Positions 9,370-16,499 of a DNA stretch of 64,000 nt are shown here, in pieces (the first letter of the stretch is position 1; every line of letters begins with the position of its first letter). The position numbers and the translations under genes were made by a program. A model generated the notes under the pieces. It did no database searches. It saw only the letters and a program-made list of their open reading frames with translations, and was not told where the DNA came from. This DNA is from Massilia antarctica. GTDB lineage: Bacteria; Pseudomonadota; Gammaproteobacteria; Burkholderiales; Burkholderiaceae_D. Where the stretch lies: contig NZ_CP065053.1 in NCBI RefSeq assembly GCF_015689335.1, positions 3,038,001 through 3,102,000 on the forward strand, in the 5' to 3' direction.

Positions 9370-10431
9370 ATGGACCAGGCACGCGGCGGCAGGAATTACG
9401 CTTACATGGGCGCCATCGCGCTGCTCACCATCGGTTGCCTGTACGTGCTGCGGCCCTTCCTGGCGGCGATCCTGTTCGCCGCCGCCATCGTCATTTCTTC
9501 CTGGCCGATCTACCTGTACGTGCTGGCGCACATGCGCGGACGGCGTACCCTGGCCGCGCTGACCCTGACCCTGACATTGACCTGCCTGGTGATTCTGCCG
9601 ATCGCGCTGGTGGCCTACAACCTGGCCGACGATATCGGCCGCTTCTACGAGCAGCTCAAGGCCGCCGTGGCCACCGGCCATGTCGAGCCGCCGGCCTGGC
9701 TGCGCCAGATACCCCTGGTTGGCGAAACGGTGTACACCTATGTCGGCACCCTGGTATCGAGCCGCGAACAGATGATGGAACTGGCCCAGCGCCTGCTGGA
9801 ACCGGCGCGCCACTACCTGCTGGGCGGCGGCATCGTGCTCGGCGCCGGCGTCGCGCAGATGAGCCTGGCCGCCTTCGTCAGCTTCTTTTTATACCGCGAC
9901 GGCCACACCCTGCTGGTGGCCATCGGCGTGGCCATGAGCCGCATCATCGGCGAGCGCGCGCACCGCATCGCCACCACCGTCAGCCAGACCGTGCGCGGCG
10001 TCATGTACGGCTTGCTGGGAACGGCGCTGGCGCAAGCCCTGGTGGCCGCCATCGGCTTTGTGATCGCCGGGGTGCCGGGGGTGCCGCTGCTGGCCGTGGC
10101 CACGTTCGTGATGTCGCTGGTGCCGGTCGGCCCGCCCATCATCTGGGGCGGGGCGGCGATCTGGCTGTTCAACCAGGGCCAGACCGGCTGGGCCATCTTC
10201 ATGGTGGTGTGGGGGCTGGTGCTCATCAGCGGGGTGGACAACGTGGTCAAGCCGATGCTGATCAGCCGCGGCAGCAGCCTGCCGTTCCTGCTGGTGTTGC
10301 TGGGCGTATTGGGCGGGGTGCTGGCCTTCGGTTTTGTTGGCCTGTTCATCGGCCCGACCCTGCTGGCGGTGGGCTACTCGCTGCTGCGCGAATGGACCGG
10401 CATCGAGCCGGCGGCCGTTAACGATGTCTGA
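9370..10431 (+). CDS. AI-2E family transporter (PerM/YdiK type)
   Basis: A 353-residue membrane protein with about eight predicted helices. Family features include the N-terminal helix pair (LLTIGCLYVLRPFLAAILFAAAI), the conserved GVPLLAVATFVMSLVPVGPPIIWGGAAIWL segment and DNVVKPMLISRG near the C-terminus. The family is named after a proposed autoinducer-2 exporter, but many members have other or unknown substrates; some act in Na+/H+ exchange. It starts 27 bases after the SCO gene and may be read through from the cox cluster. Confidence 0.85.
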   Translation: MDQARGGRNYAYMGAIALLTIGCLYVLRPFLAAILFAAAIVISSWPIYLYVLAHMRGRRTLAALTLTLTLTCLVILPIALVAYNLADDIGRFYEQLKAAVATGHVEPPAWLRQIPLVGETVYTYVGTLVSSREQMMELAQRLLEPARHYLLGGGIVLGAGVAQMSLAAFVSFFLYRDGHTLLVAIGVAMSRIIGERAHRIATTVSQTVRGVMYGLLGTALAQALVAAIGFVIAGVPGVPLLAVATFVMSLVPVGPPIIWGGAAIWLFNQGQTGWAIFMVVWGLVLISGVDNVVKPMLISRGSSLPFLLVLLGVLGGVLAFGFVGLFIGPTLLAVGYSLLREWTGIEPAAVNDV

Positions 10432-10443
10432 GCTAGCGGCATC

Positions 10444-10863
10444 ATGGCCTGTTTCCTGAAGGGGCTTCTTGGCGCCCTGTTGATGCTCGCGTTGGCGGCA
10501 GCGATCATTCCTCAGTATTCGGATTATCGTGTCCTAGCGGAAACCAGTAATTTACTAGTTCAACTTGAACCTGTGCAGCGCGCCATTGAAGCCGATGCTG
10601 TCAAACAAAAATCATTTGCAGGCATGGCAAAGCACCTTGCAAACACTGCATTCATTCCAAATAAGCTGACTGTGTTCGAGGTCACCGAGGCAGGTGTGAT
10701 TATTGCCAAAGGCGGGAGGGACGGACAGATGATCATCTGTCCCCCTCATTGCTTGACGGGAAAATCACGTGGCGATGTCTCGGCGCCCCTGACCATGACG
10801 TGCCCGCCAGGTGCAAAAGCGCCCGTCCGTAGGCGGATCGCAGCGCCTCATCCCCCCGTTTGA
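10444..10863 (+). CDS. Pilin-like hypothetical protein
   Basis: A 139-residue protein of unknown function. Residues 1-25 form a hydrophobic helix, followed by AIIPQYSDYRVLAETSNLL. That resembles the mature start of type IV pilins (IPAYQDYTVRA-like), but no clear prepilin G/FTLIE peptidase site precedes it. Four Cys sit in the C-terminal half (IICPPHC and MTCPPG). It begins 12 bases after the AI-2E gene and its stop abuts the stop of the convergent CNNM gene with no gap. Base composition is lower in GC than the neighbours, which hints at acquisition or weak constraint. Confidence 0.6.
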   Translation: MACFLKGLLGALLMLALAAAIIPQYSDYRVLAETSNLLVQLEPVQRAIEADAVKQKSFAGMAKHLANTAFIPNKLTVFEVTEAGVIIAKGGRDGQMIICPPHCLTGKSRGDVSAPLTMTCPPGAKAPVRRRIAAPHPPV

Positions 10864-12204
10864 TCAGTCCTGTTCGTCCGTATCGAGCGTACGTTCGATC
10901 TGCGGGATCACCTTGATCAGCACGATGCGCGGACCGTTCATCTTCTTGACCACGATGTCGAAATGCGGGAATTCGATGCGCTGACCCTGCTTGGGAATGT
11001 CGCCCAGCTTGACCATCAACAAGCCACCGACCGATTCTACCTCATCCAGTCCCAAGGTCTCGTTATCGATATCGATGCCGAGAATCCGTTCGAGCGAGAA
11101 GATCGGCAGGCTGGCCTTGCCGATCAGGGTGCCGTCCGGCTGGCGCAGCCAATCGTTTTCGTTCAAGCGGAATTCGTCGCGGATTTCACCGACCATGGCG
11201 CCGAGCAGATTATCCAGGGTGATGAAGCCGACCGGGCGCTTGCCCTTTTCACCGATCAGCGCGAAGTGCGGCGCACCGTCGCGAAAGCGGCGGAACATTT
11301 GCTGCGCCGGGGTGCGCGCCGACATCGTTTCCACCGGACGCAGGAATTGCGTCAGATCCTTGATCGGACGCCCCGCCTGCTGGGCGAAAAACAAATCCTT
11401 CAGGTGGATCACGCCGAGCACGTCTTCGCCATTGGCATCGAAGTAGGGATAGCGGCTGAAGCGGTTCCTCACCACGGTCTGCAAATTGTCTTCCAGCGAT
11501 TTGCTGGCGTGCAGGGCGATGACTTCATTGATCGGACGCATCAGGTCGGCCACCGACAACTGGCTGAAGTCGAGCGACTGGGCCAGGATGTGGCGCTCGT
11601 CGCGCGTGAATTTCTCGCCGGGCTGGCTGGTGCGCAGGATCAGCTTGAGTTCATCGGTCGAATAGTGCGCGTCGTGCCCGCCCGGACCGGACAAGCCCGC
11701 CAGGCGCAGCACCAGGTTGGCGCTGCCGTTGAGCAGGTAAATGGCCGGGTACATCGACCAGTAGAAAATGTACAGGGCCGGCGCGGTCCACAGGCCGACC
11801 ACTTCCGGATTGCGGATCGCGAGCGACTTCGGCGCCAGCTCACCGACCACGATGTGCAGGAAGGAAATCACGCTGAAGGCGATCATGAACGAGACCGTGT
11901 GGATGATCTTGGCCGACGTGACGCCCACCAGGCCGAACACCGGTTCGAGCAGGCTGGCGAAGGCCGGCTCGCCTACCCAGCCCAGGCCCAGCGAGGCCAA
12001 GGTGATGCCCAGCTGGCAGGCCGACAGGTAGGCGTCGAGCTGGCCGTGGACCTTGCCCAGCAGGCGCCCGCGCAAGCCCTGGCTTTTGGCGATCGCGCGC
12101 ACGCGGGTTTTTCGGAGGGTGACGATGCCGAATTCGGCTGCCACGAAAAAGCCATTGAGCGCGACCAGGAACAGGGCGAGCACGACCAGTAAGGCATTTT
12201 GCAT
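10864..12204 (-). CDS. CNNM/CorC-type membrane protein (DUF21, CBS pair, CorC_HlyC domain)
   Basis: A 446-residue integral membrane protein, often annotated as hemolysin family and linked to Mg2+/Co2+ efflux. It has an N-terminal DUF21 membrane domain (about residues 1-190, starting MQNALLVVLALFLVALNGFF and containing VGELAPKSLAI), then a CBS pair (about 215-340, with DLMRPINEVIAL and RYPYFDANGEDVLGVIHLKDL), then a C-terminal CorC_HlyC domain (about 360-440). It lies 58 bases downstream of the LysR gene and is probably co-transcribed with it. No good Shine-Dalgarno is seen before the only plausible ATG. Confidence 0.88.
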   Translation of the reverse strand: MQNALLVVLALFLVALNGFFVAAEFGIVTLRKTRVRAIAKSQGLRGRLLGKVHGQLDAYLSACQLGITLASLGLGWVGEPAFASLLEPVFGLVGVTSAKIIHTVSFMIAFSVISFLHIVVGELAPKSLAIRNPEVVGLWTAPALYIFYWSMYPAIYLLNGSANLVLRLAGLSGPGGHDAHYSTDELKLILRTSQPGEKFTRDERHILAQSLDFSQLSVADLMRPINEVIALHASKSLEDNLQTVVRNRFSRYPYFDANGEDVLGVIHLKDLFFAQQAGRPIKDLTQFLRPVETMSARTPAQQMFRRFRDGAPHFALIGEKGKRPVGFITLDNLLGAMVGEIRDEFRLNENDWLRQPDGTLIGKASLPIFSLERILGIDIDNETLGLDEVESVGGLLMVKLGDIPKQGQRIEFPHFDIVVKKMNGPRIVLIKVIPQIERTLDTDEQD

Positions 12205-12262
12205 AAGGAGTTCGGTTAGTTTTTCGCTTGGCCACAGGGGACCGGGATGGACATTGTACCGT

Positions 12263-13171
12263 TCATGGCGTGCTGAACACACCCTGATGCACGGAGGAAA
12301 GGATCGCTTCGACCGCGGGGTGCTTGATTTTACGCTCGTTGGAGATGGCATAGACGTGCTCGCGCACTTGCGGCACGTGGCCCGCCAGCACCGCGCCGAA
12401 CTGGTCGGCCAGGTCGGTGGCCAGTGCCGCCGGCGCGAAAAACAGGCCGGCGCCGCGCCGTCCGAAGGTGTTGAGCAGGGCGTTGTCCTCGAATTCGCCG
12501 ACCACGTCGGGCCGCACATTGTGTAGCTCGAACCATTCGTCGATGCGCCCGCGCAGGGCGTTGTTGCGGGTCGGCAGCAGGAAAGGCGCGCCGTTCAGCT
12601 TGTCGGGAAAACCTTGCGCGTAAGCCCCGGCCAGGGCCGGCGTGCCGACCACGATGGTGTCGCTTTCGAACAGCATGTGGCTGAACACGCGCAAGGTGGT
12701 GCCGGAACGCACCGGACGGTCGGTCAGCACCACGTCCAGCTTGTGCAGGGCCAGATCGGCCAGCAAGGCTTCGAACTGGTCTTCGTAGCATACCAGGCGC
12801 ACCGGCGTGGCCAGGTGCAAGGTGGCTTCCAGCAGGCGGAAGGCGGTCAGCTTGGGCAAGGAGTCGGAAATGCCGACCGTGAGCCGGGTGCGCCCGCTGT
12901 CAGCCTCGCCCAGCGCTTCCTGCAATTGCTCGCCCAGCAGGAAGATCTGGTCGGCGTAGGCCAAGGCCAGGCGCCCGGCTTCGGTCAGCTGCAAGCCGCG
13001 CCCCTGCTGCATGAACAGGGATTTGCCGATCGCTTGTTCGAGCTGGCTGATCTGGGTGCTGATGGTCTGGATCGCCAGTCCCAGACGCTCGGCGGCGCGC
13101 GTGACGCCGCCTTCCTTGGCCACCACCCAGAAGTAATACAGGTGGCGAAAATTCATTCCAGTATTTTTCAT
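12263..13171 (-). CDS. nhaR: LysR-family transcriptional regulator, NhaR-like
   Basis: A 302-residue LysR regulator. The N-terminal winged helix-turn-helix reads MNFRHLYYFWVVAKEGGVTRAAERLGL; the YYFWVVAKEG pattern and the following QTISTQISQLEQ are characteristic of NhaR, the Na+/Li+-responsive activator of Na+/H+ antiporter genes in E. coli. A substrate-binding domain follows. The start could also be the Met at residue 6. It faces away from the DUF475-TerD operon across a 105-base gap, an arrangement typical of LysR control of a divergent target, so that operon and the CNNM gene are candidate targets. Confidence 0.85.
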   Translation of the reverse strand: MKNTGMNFRHLYYFWVVAKEGGVTRAAERLGLAIQTISTQISQLEQAIGKSLFMQQGRGLQLTEAGRLALAYADQIFLLGEQLQEALGEADSGRTRLTVGISDSLPKLTAFRLLEATLHLATPVRLVCYEDQFEALLADLALHKLDVVLTDRPVRSGTTLRVFSHMLFESDTIVVGTPALAGAYAQGFPDKLNGAPFLLPTRNNALRGRIDEWFELHNVRPDVVGEFEDNALLNTFGRRGAGLFFAPAALATDLADQFGAVLAGHVPQVREHVYAISNERKIKHPAVEAILSSVHQGVFSTP

Positions 13172-13233
13172 GCTTCGGTTTTTCAGAAGTAATCCTCAGA
13201 TTATCTCCTATTTTTAAATTCGGTGCAGGGGGC

Positions 13234-13239
13234 TACACT
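13234..13239 (+). promoter_or_regulatory. Possible -10 of the DUF475-TerD operon
   Basis: TACACT lies 38 bases before the DUF475 start in the LysR/DUF475 divergent region, with AT-rich TTTTTAAAT upstream. No convincing -35 is visible, which fits an activator-dependent promoter. This is a weak call. Confidence 0.3.
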
Positions 13240-13276
13240 GCATGCATCAACAATAACAAGTGAGGGAAATCAAACC

Positions 13277-14314
13277 ATGAAGCATTTTAGAATTTCATTT
13301 TTAGTCACCTTGGTCTGCCTTGCGGTGGCCGGATGGTGGGGCTATCAGCACCATGGCGTGAGCGGCATGTTCACGGCCCTGGGCGTGGCGGCGATCCTGG
13401 GCATCATGGAAGTGTCGCTATCGTTCGATAACGCGGTCGTGAACGCCTCGGTGCTCAAGACCTGGGACGATTACTGGCAAAAGCTGTTCCTGGGCGTGGG
13501 TATCATCATCGCCGTGTTCGGTATGCGCTTGCTGTTTCCGCTGGTCATCGTGGCGCAAGCTGCCGACCTGGGCATCATGGAAGTGTGGAACCTGGCTTTG
13601 TCGGATCCTAAGGCGTACTCGGCACACCTGACGGCCCACCATGCGGAAGTGGCGGCCTTCGGCGGCATGTTCCTGCTGCTGGTGTTCCTGAACTTCCTGC
13701 TGGACGATGAAAAAGAGACCCACTGGCTCGGCCGCATCGAAGAAAAGCTCGGCGCACTTGGCAAGGTCGGTTCGATCTCGGTGATGATTGCCCTCGGTAC
13801 CCTGATGGCCAGCATGGGTCTGGTAGCCGAAGCACAAAAGATGGTCGTGCTGATGGCCGGCCTGTGGGGTATCTTGATTTATGTGGGTGTGGACACGATC
13901 AGCAGCCTGCTGGAAAGCGAAGAGGAAGGCAGCAATGTCGGCGACATGGTCAAGCGCGGTGGCGTCGGTGGTTTCCTGTACCTGGAAGTGCTCGATGCAT
14001 CGTTCTCCTTCGACGGCGTGATCGGCGCGTTTGCGATCACCACCGACGTCGTGATCATCATGCTGGGCCTGGCTATCGGCGCGATGTTCGTGCGTTCGAT
14101 GACGGTATTCCTGGTAAAGAAGGGCACGCTCGACGAATTCGTCTACCTGGAGCACGGCGCGCACTATGCGATCGGTATCCTGGCGCTGATCATGCTGGCC
14201 AGCATGAAGTTCCATATACCTGAAATCTTTACCGGCCTCGTAGGCGTGGCCTTCATCGCTGCCTCGCTGTGGTCGTCGGTGCGTCACAAGAAAGAGCAGC
14301 TGGTGCTTGCGTAA
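13277..14314 (+). CDS. DUF475 family membrane protein (TerC-related)
   Basis: A 345-residue polytopic membrane protein of the DUF475 family, which is distantly related to TerC. The twin acidic motifs expected of TerC-like proteins are present: LGIMEVSLSFDNAVVNASVL near residue 45 and LEVLDASFSFDGVIGAFAIT near residue 240. In TerC relatives these acidic helices are thought to bind or move divalent metal. The ATG at 13277 has GAGGGA upstream and avoids an 18-residue polar extension. It leads the stress module with TerD and AIM24 genes downstream. Confidence 0.88.
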   Translation: MKHFRISFLVTLVCLAVAGWWGYQHHGVSGMFTALGVAAILGIMEVSLSFDNAVVNASVLKTWDDYWQKLFLGVGIIIAVFGMRLLFPLVIVAQAADLGIMEVWNLALSDPKAYSAHLTAHHAEVAAFGGMFLLLVFLNFLLDDEKETHWLGRIEEKLGALGKVGSISVMIALGTLMASMGLVAEAQKMVVLMAGLWGILIYVGVDTISSLLESEEEGSNVGDMVKRGGVGGFLYLEVLDASFSFDGVIGAFAITTDVVIIMLGLAIGAMFVRSMTVFLVKKGTLDEFVYLEHGAHYAIGILALIMLASMKFHIPEIFTGLVGVAFIAASLWSSVRHKKEQLVLA

Positions 14315-14333
14315 TAAGCGCTGCTTAATACAA

Positions 14334-14367
14334 ACGCGGCAGACTGAAGAACACCAGTGTGCCGCGT
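14334..14367 (+). terminator. Hairpin between DUF475 and the first terD gene
   Basis: A perfect eight-base-pair stem ACGCGGCA/TGCCGCGT with an 18-base loop lies 19 bases after the DUF475 stop. No T-run follows, so it may attenuate or stabilise the transcript instead of ending it. Confidence 0.4.
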
Positions 14368-14419
14368 GATTCCCCCCGGTGTTCATTACTTTATTTTTAC
14401 TAACTTTTGGAGAATCACC

Positions 14420-14995
14420 ATGCCAGTCAGCTTGCAAAAAGGCGGTAACGTCAACCTGAGTAAAGAAGCACCCGGCCTGACCAAGATGATCGTCGGCCTC
14501 GGCTGGGATACCCGCGCCACCGACGGCAGCGCGTTCGACCTGGACGGCGCGGTCTTCCTGCTTAACGCCAGCGGCAAGGTCCGTTCCGACGCCGACTTCA
14601 TCTTCTACAACAACCTGAAATCGGCCGATGGCTCGATCACCCACTCGGGCGACAACACCACTGGTGCCGGCGACGGCGACGATGAAAGCGTCACCATCGA
14701 CCTGGCCAGCGTGCCGGCCGATATCGACAAGGTGGTGCTGGCCGTGACGATTCACGATGCCGAGACACGCCGCCAGAATTTCGGTATGGTGTCGAAAGCC
14801 TTCGTTCGCTGCATCAACGCCGCCGGCAATGCCGAAATCGCCCGCTACGACCTGTCGGAAGATGGTTCGACCGAAGCGGCCATGGTCTTCGGCGAAGTCT
14901 ACCGCGCCGGCGCCGACTGGAAATTCCGCGCCATCGGCCAGGGCTTCCAGGGCGGCCTGGGCCCCCTGGCCAAGAGCTACGGCGTCAACGTTTAA
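14420..14995 (+). CDS. TerD family protein (tellurium/stress resistance)
   Basis: A 191-residue cytoplasmic TerD-domain protein. It shows the family layout: [17 protein letters not shown] at the start, [16 protein letters not shown], and the calcium-binding stretch [15 protein letters not shown]. TerD proteins bind Ca2+ and belong to chemical-stress and phage-tolerance associated ter modules. The ATG at 14420 follows TGGAGA. The upstream in-frame ATG at 14357 is rejected because the added residues are not TerD-like and span the promoter-like AT-rich region. Confidence 0.9.
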   Translation: MPVSLQKGGNVNLSKEAPGLTKMIVGLGWDTRATDGSAFDLDGAVFLLNASGKVRSDADFIFYNNLKSADGSITHSGDNTTGAGDGDDESVTIDLASVPADIDKVVLAVTIHDAETRRQNFGMVSKAFVRCINAAGNAEIARYDLSEDGSTEAAMVFGEVYRAGADWKFRAIGQGFQGGLGPLAKSYGVNV

Positions 14996-15003
14996 CGTGA
15001 TCC

Positions 15004-15027
15004 ACGGCCCGCTTCGCGGCGGGCCGT
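15004..15027 (+). terminator. Hairpin between the first terD gene and the AIM24 gene
   Basis: A perfect nine-base-pair stem ACGGCCCGC/GCGGGCCGT with a TTCGCG loop starts eight bases after the TerD stop. It lies just before the AAGGAG of the AIM24 gene. There is no T-run; an RNA-stability role within the operon is as likely as termination. Confidence 0.45.
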
Positions 15028-15042
15028 CACCAAGGAGCAAGC

Positions 15043-15738
15043 ATGGCAGTGTTTACAGTCACAGGCGATATCGACCCTTTCCTGCACGTTTCCATGACGC
15101 GCGGCGACACGATTTACTGCGAATCGGGCGCCATGGTCATGATGGAGTCCGCGCTTGACCTCAAGGGCAAGATGCAGGGCGGCATAGGCAGCGCGCTGAT
15201 GCGGCGCTTCGCCAACGGCGAATCGTTCTTCCAGCAGCATATCGAAGCGGTGCGCGGCGATGGCGATTGCCTGCTCTCGCCGACCCTGCCGGGCGCGATG
15301 CAGATCATCGAGTGCGGCCAGCGCCAGTACATGCTCAGCGACGGCGCCTTCGTCGCCGCCAGCGCCAAGGTCGAGCTCAAGGTGCGCACCCAAAGCCTCG
15401 GCAATGCGCTGTTCGCCGACAGCGGCGGCTTTTTCGTCACCGAGACCAGCGGTAGCGGCCAGGTGGTCGTGTCCGGCTTCGGTTCGATGAACGAGCTGGT
15501 GGTCGAGCAGGGCAAGGACATCACGATCGACAATTCGCACGTGGTCGCCTGGGATAGTACCCTGCACTACACGCCGTCCATCACGACCGGCACCAGCGGC
15601 GGCTTTTTAGGCAACCTGATCAACAGCCAGACCAGCGGGGAGGGCATCGTGCTACGCTTCTCCGGCAATGGCAAAGTGTATATTTGTTCGCGCAACCGTG
15701 CCTCGTTCCAAGCCTGGGCGGCCGGCAACGCGCGTTAA
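15043..15738 (+). CDS. AIM24 family protein (TIGR00266-like)
   Basis: A 231-residue beta-rich protein of the AIM24/TIGR00266 family. Family features are the opening VTGDIDPFLHVSMTRGDTIYCESGAMVMME, a Gly-rich centre (GGIGSALMRRFANGESFF) and late repeats such as SGGFFVTETSGSGQVVVSGFGSM. Molecular function is not established; bacterial members frequently sit beside TerD genes. A strong AAGGAG lies 9 bases before ATG. It lies between two TerD paralogues, so it probably belongs to the same stress module. Confidence 0.87.
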   Translation: MAVFTVTGDIDPFLHVSMTRGDTIYCESGAMVMMESALDLKGKMQGGIGSALMRRFANGESFFQQHIEAVRGDGDCLLSPTLPGAMQIIECGQRQYMLSDGAFVAASAKVELKVRTQSLGNALFADSGGFFVTETSGSGQVVVSGFGSMNELVVEQGKDITIDNSHVVAWDSTLHYTPSITTGTSGGFLGNLINSQTSGEGIVLRFSGNGKVYICSRNRASFQAWAAGNAR

Positions 15739-15755
15739 AACCAAGGAGTCCTACC

Positions 15756-16337
15756 ATGTCAGTCAATCTGCAAAAAGGCCAGAAAATTTCTCTGGATAAA
15801 GAAGCCGGCAGCACCCTGACCCGTATCACCATGGGCCTGGGGTGGGATGCCATCAAGACCAAGGGCTTGTTCGGCTTCGGCGGCAAGACCCAGGCGGTCG
15901 ACCTGGATGCGTCCTGCCTGCTGTTCGACGAGAGCAACCGCGCGGTTGACGCGGTCTGGTTCCGCCAGCTCAAGAGCAAGGATGGCAGCATCGTGCACAC
16001 GGGCGACAACCGCACCGGTGCGGGCGACGGCGACGACGAGCAGATCCTGGTCGACCTGAGCCAGGTGCCGGCCAACGTCAAGTCGCTGGTGTTTACCGTG
16101 AACAGCTTCACGGGCCAGAACTTTTCGCAGGTCGAGAATGCCTACTGCCGCATCATCAACGGGTCCAACGACAAGGAAGTGGCGCGCTTCGATCTGTCGG
16201 TGCAGGGCGAGCACACGGCCCAGATCATGGCCAAGCTGTACCGTCACAACGGCGAGTGGAAGATGCACGCGATCGGTGAAAACGGCAGCGGCCGCACTTT
16301 CGACGAACTGATGCCGAAGATCACTCCGCATCTGTAA
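15756..16337 (+). CDS. TerD family protein, second paralogue
   Basis: A 193-residue TerD-domain protein starting MSVNLQKGQKISLDKEAG, with GLGWDAI, AVDLDASCLLFDE and the Ca2+-binding [16 protein letters not shown]. It differs from the upstream paralogue by an insert (KTKGLFGFGGKTQ) and a longer C-terminus. AAGGAG lies 9 bases before ATG 15756, so the 24-residue upstream extension into the AIM24 gene is rejected. It is the last gene of the module; a T-rich terminator follows. Confidence 0.9.
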   Translation: MSVNLQKGQKISLDKEAGSTLTRITMGLGWDAIKTKGLFGFGGKTQAVDLDASCLLFDESNRAVDAVWFRQLKSKDGSIVHTGDNRTGAGDGDDEQILVDLSQVPANVKSLVFTVNSFTGQNFSQVENAYCRIINGSNDKEVARFDLSVQGEHTAQIMAKLYRHNGEWKMHAIGENGSGRTFDELMPKITPHL

Positions 16338-16360
16338 GTGCCGGCGCCTTGCGCCGCGAA

Positions 16361-16420
16361 CGCCCCGCACCCCGGCCCCTGTCCATGCGATACGGGTTTT
16401 TGGCGCGGGGCGTTTTTTTT
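16361..16420 (+). terminator. Terminator of the TerD module
   Basis: The stem CGCCCCGC (16361-16368)/GCGGGGCG (16405-16412) is followed directly by a run of eight T. The 36-base loop is long, but the T-run and position 24 bases after the last TerD stop support a Rho-independent terminator. Confidence 0.65.
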
Positions 16421-16499
16421 CGCGCATGGCGCCACTGCGCCCTGCTAGAATCGCGCTCAGCACAGCAAGCGGGGCCCAGCCCGCGATGCGGCACTTTTC

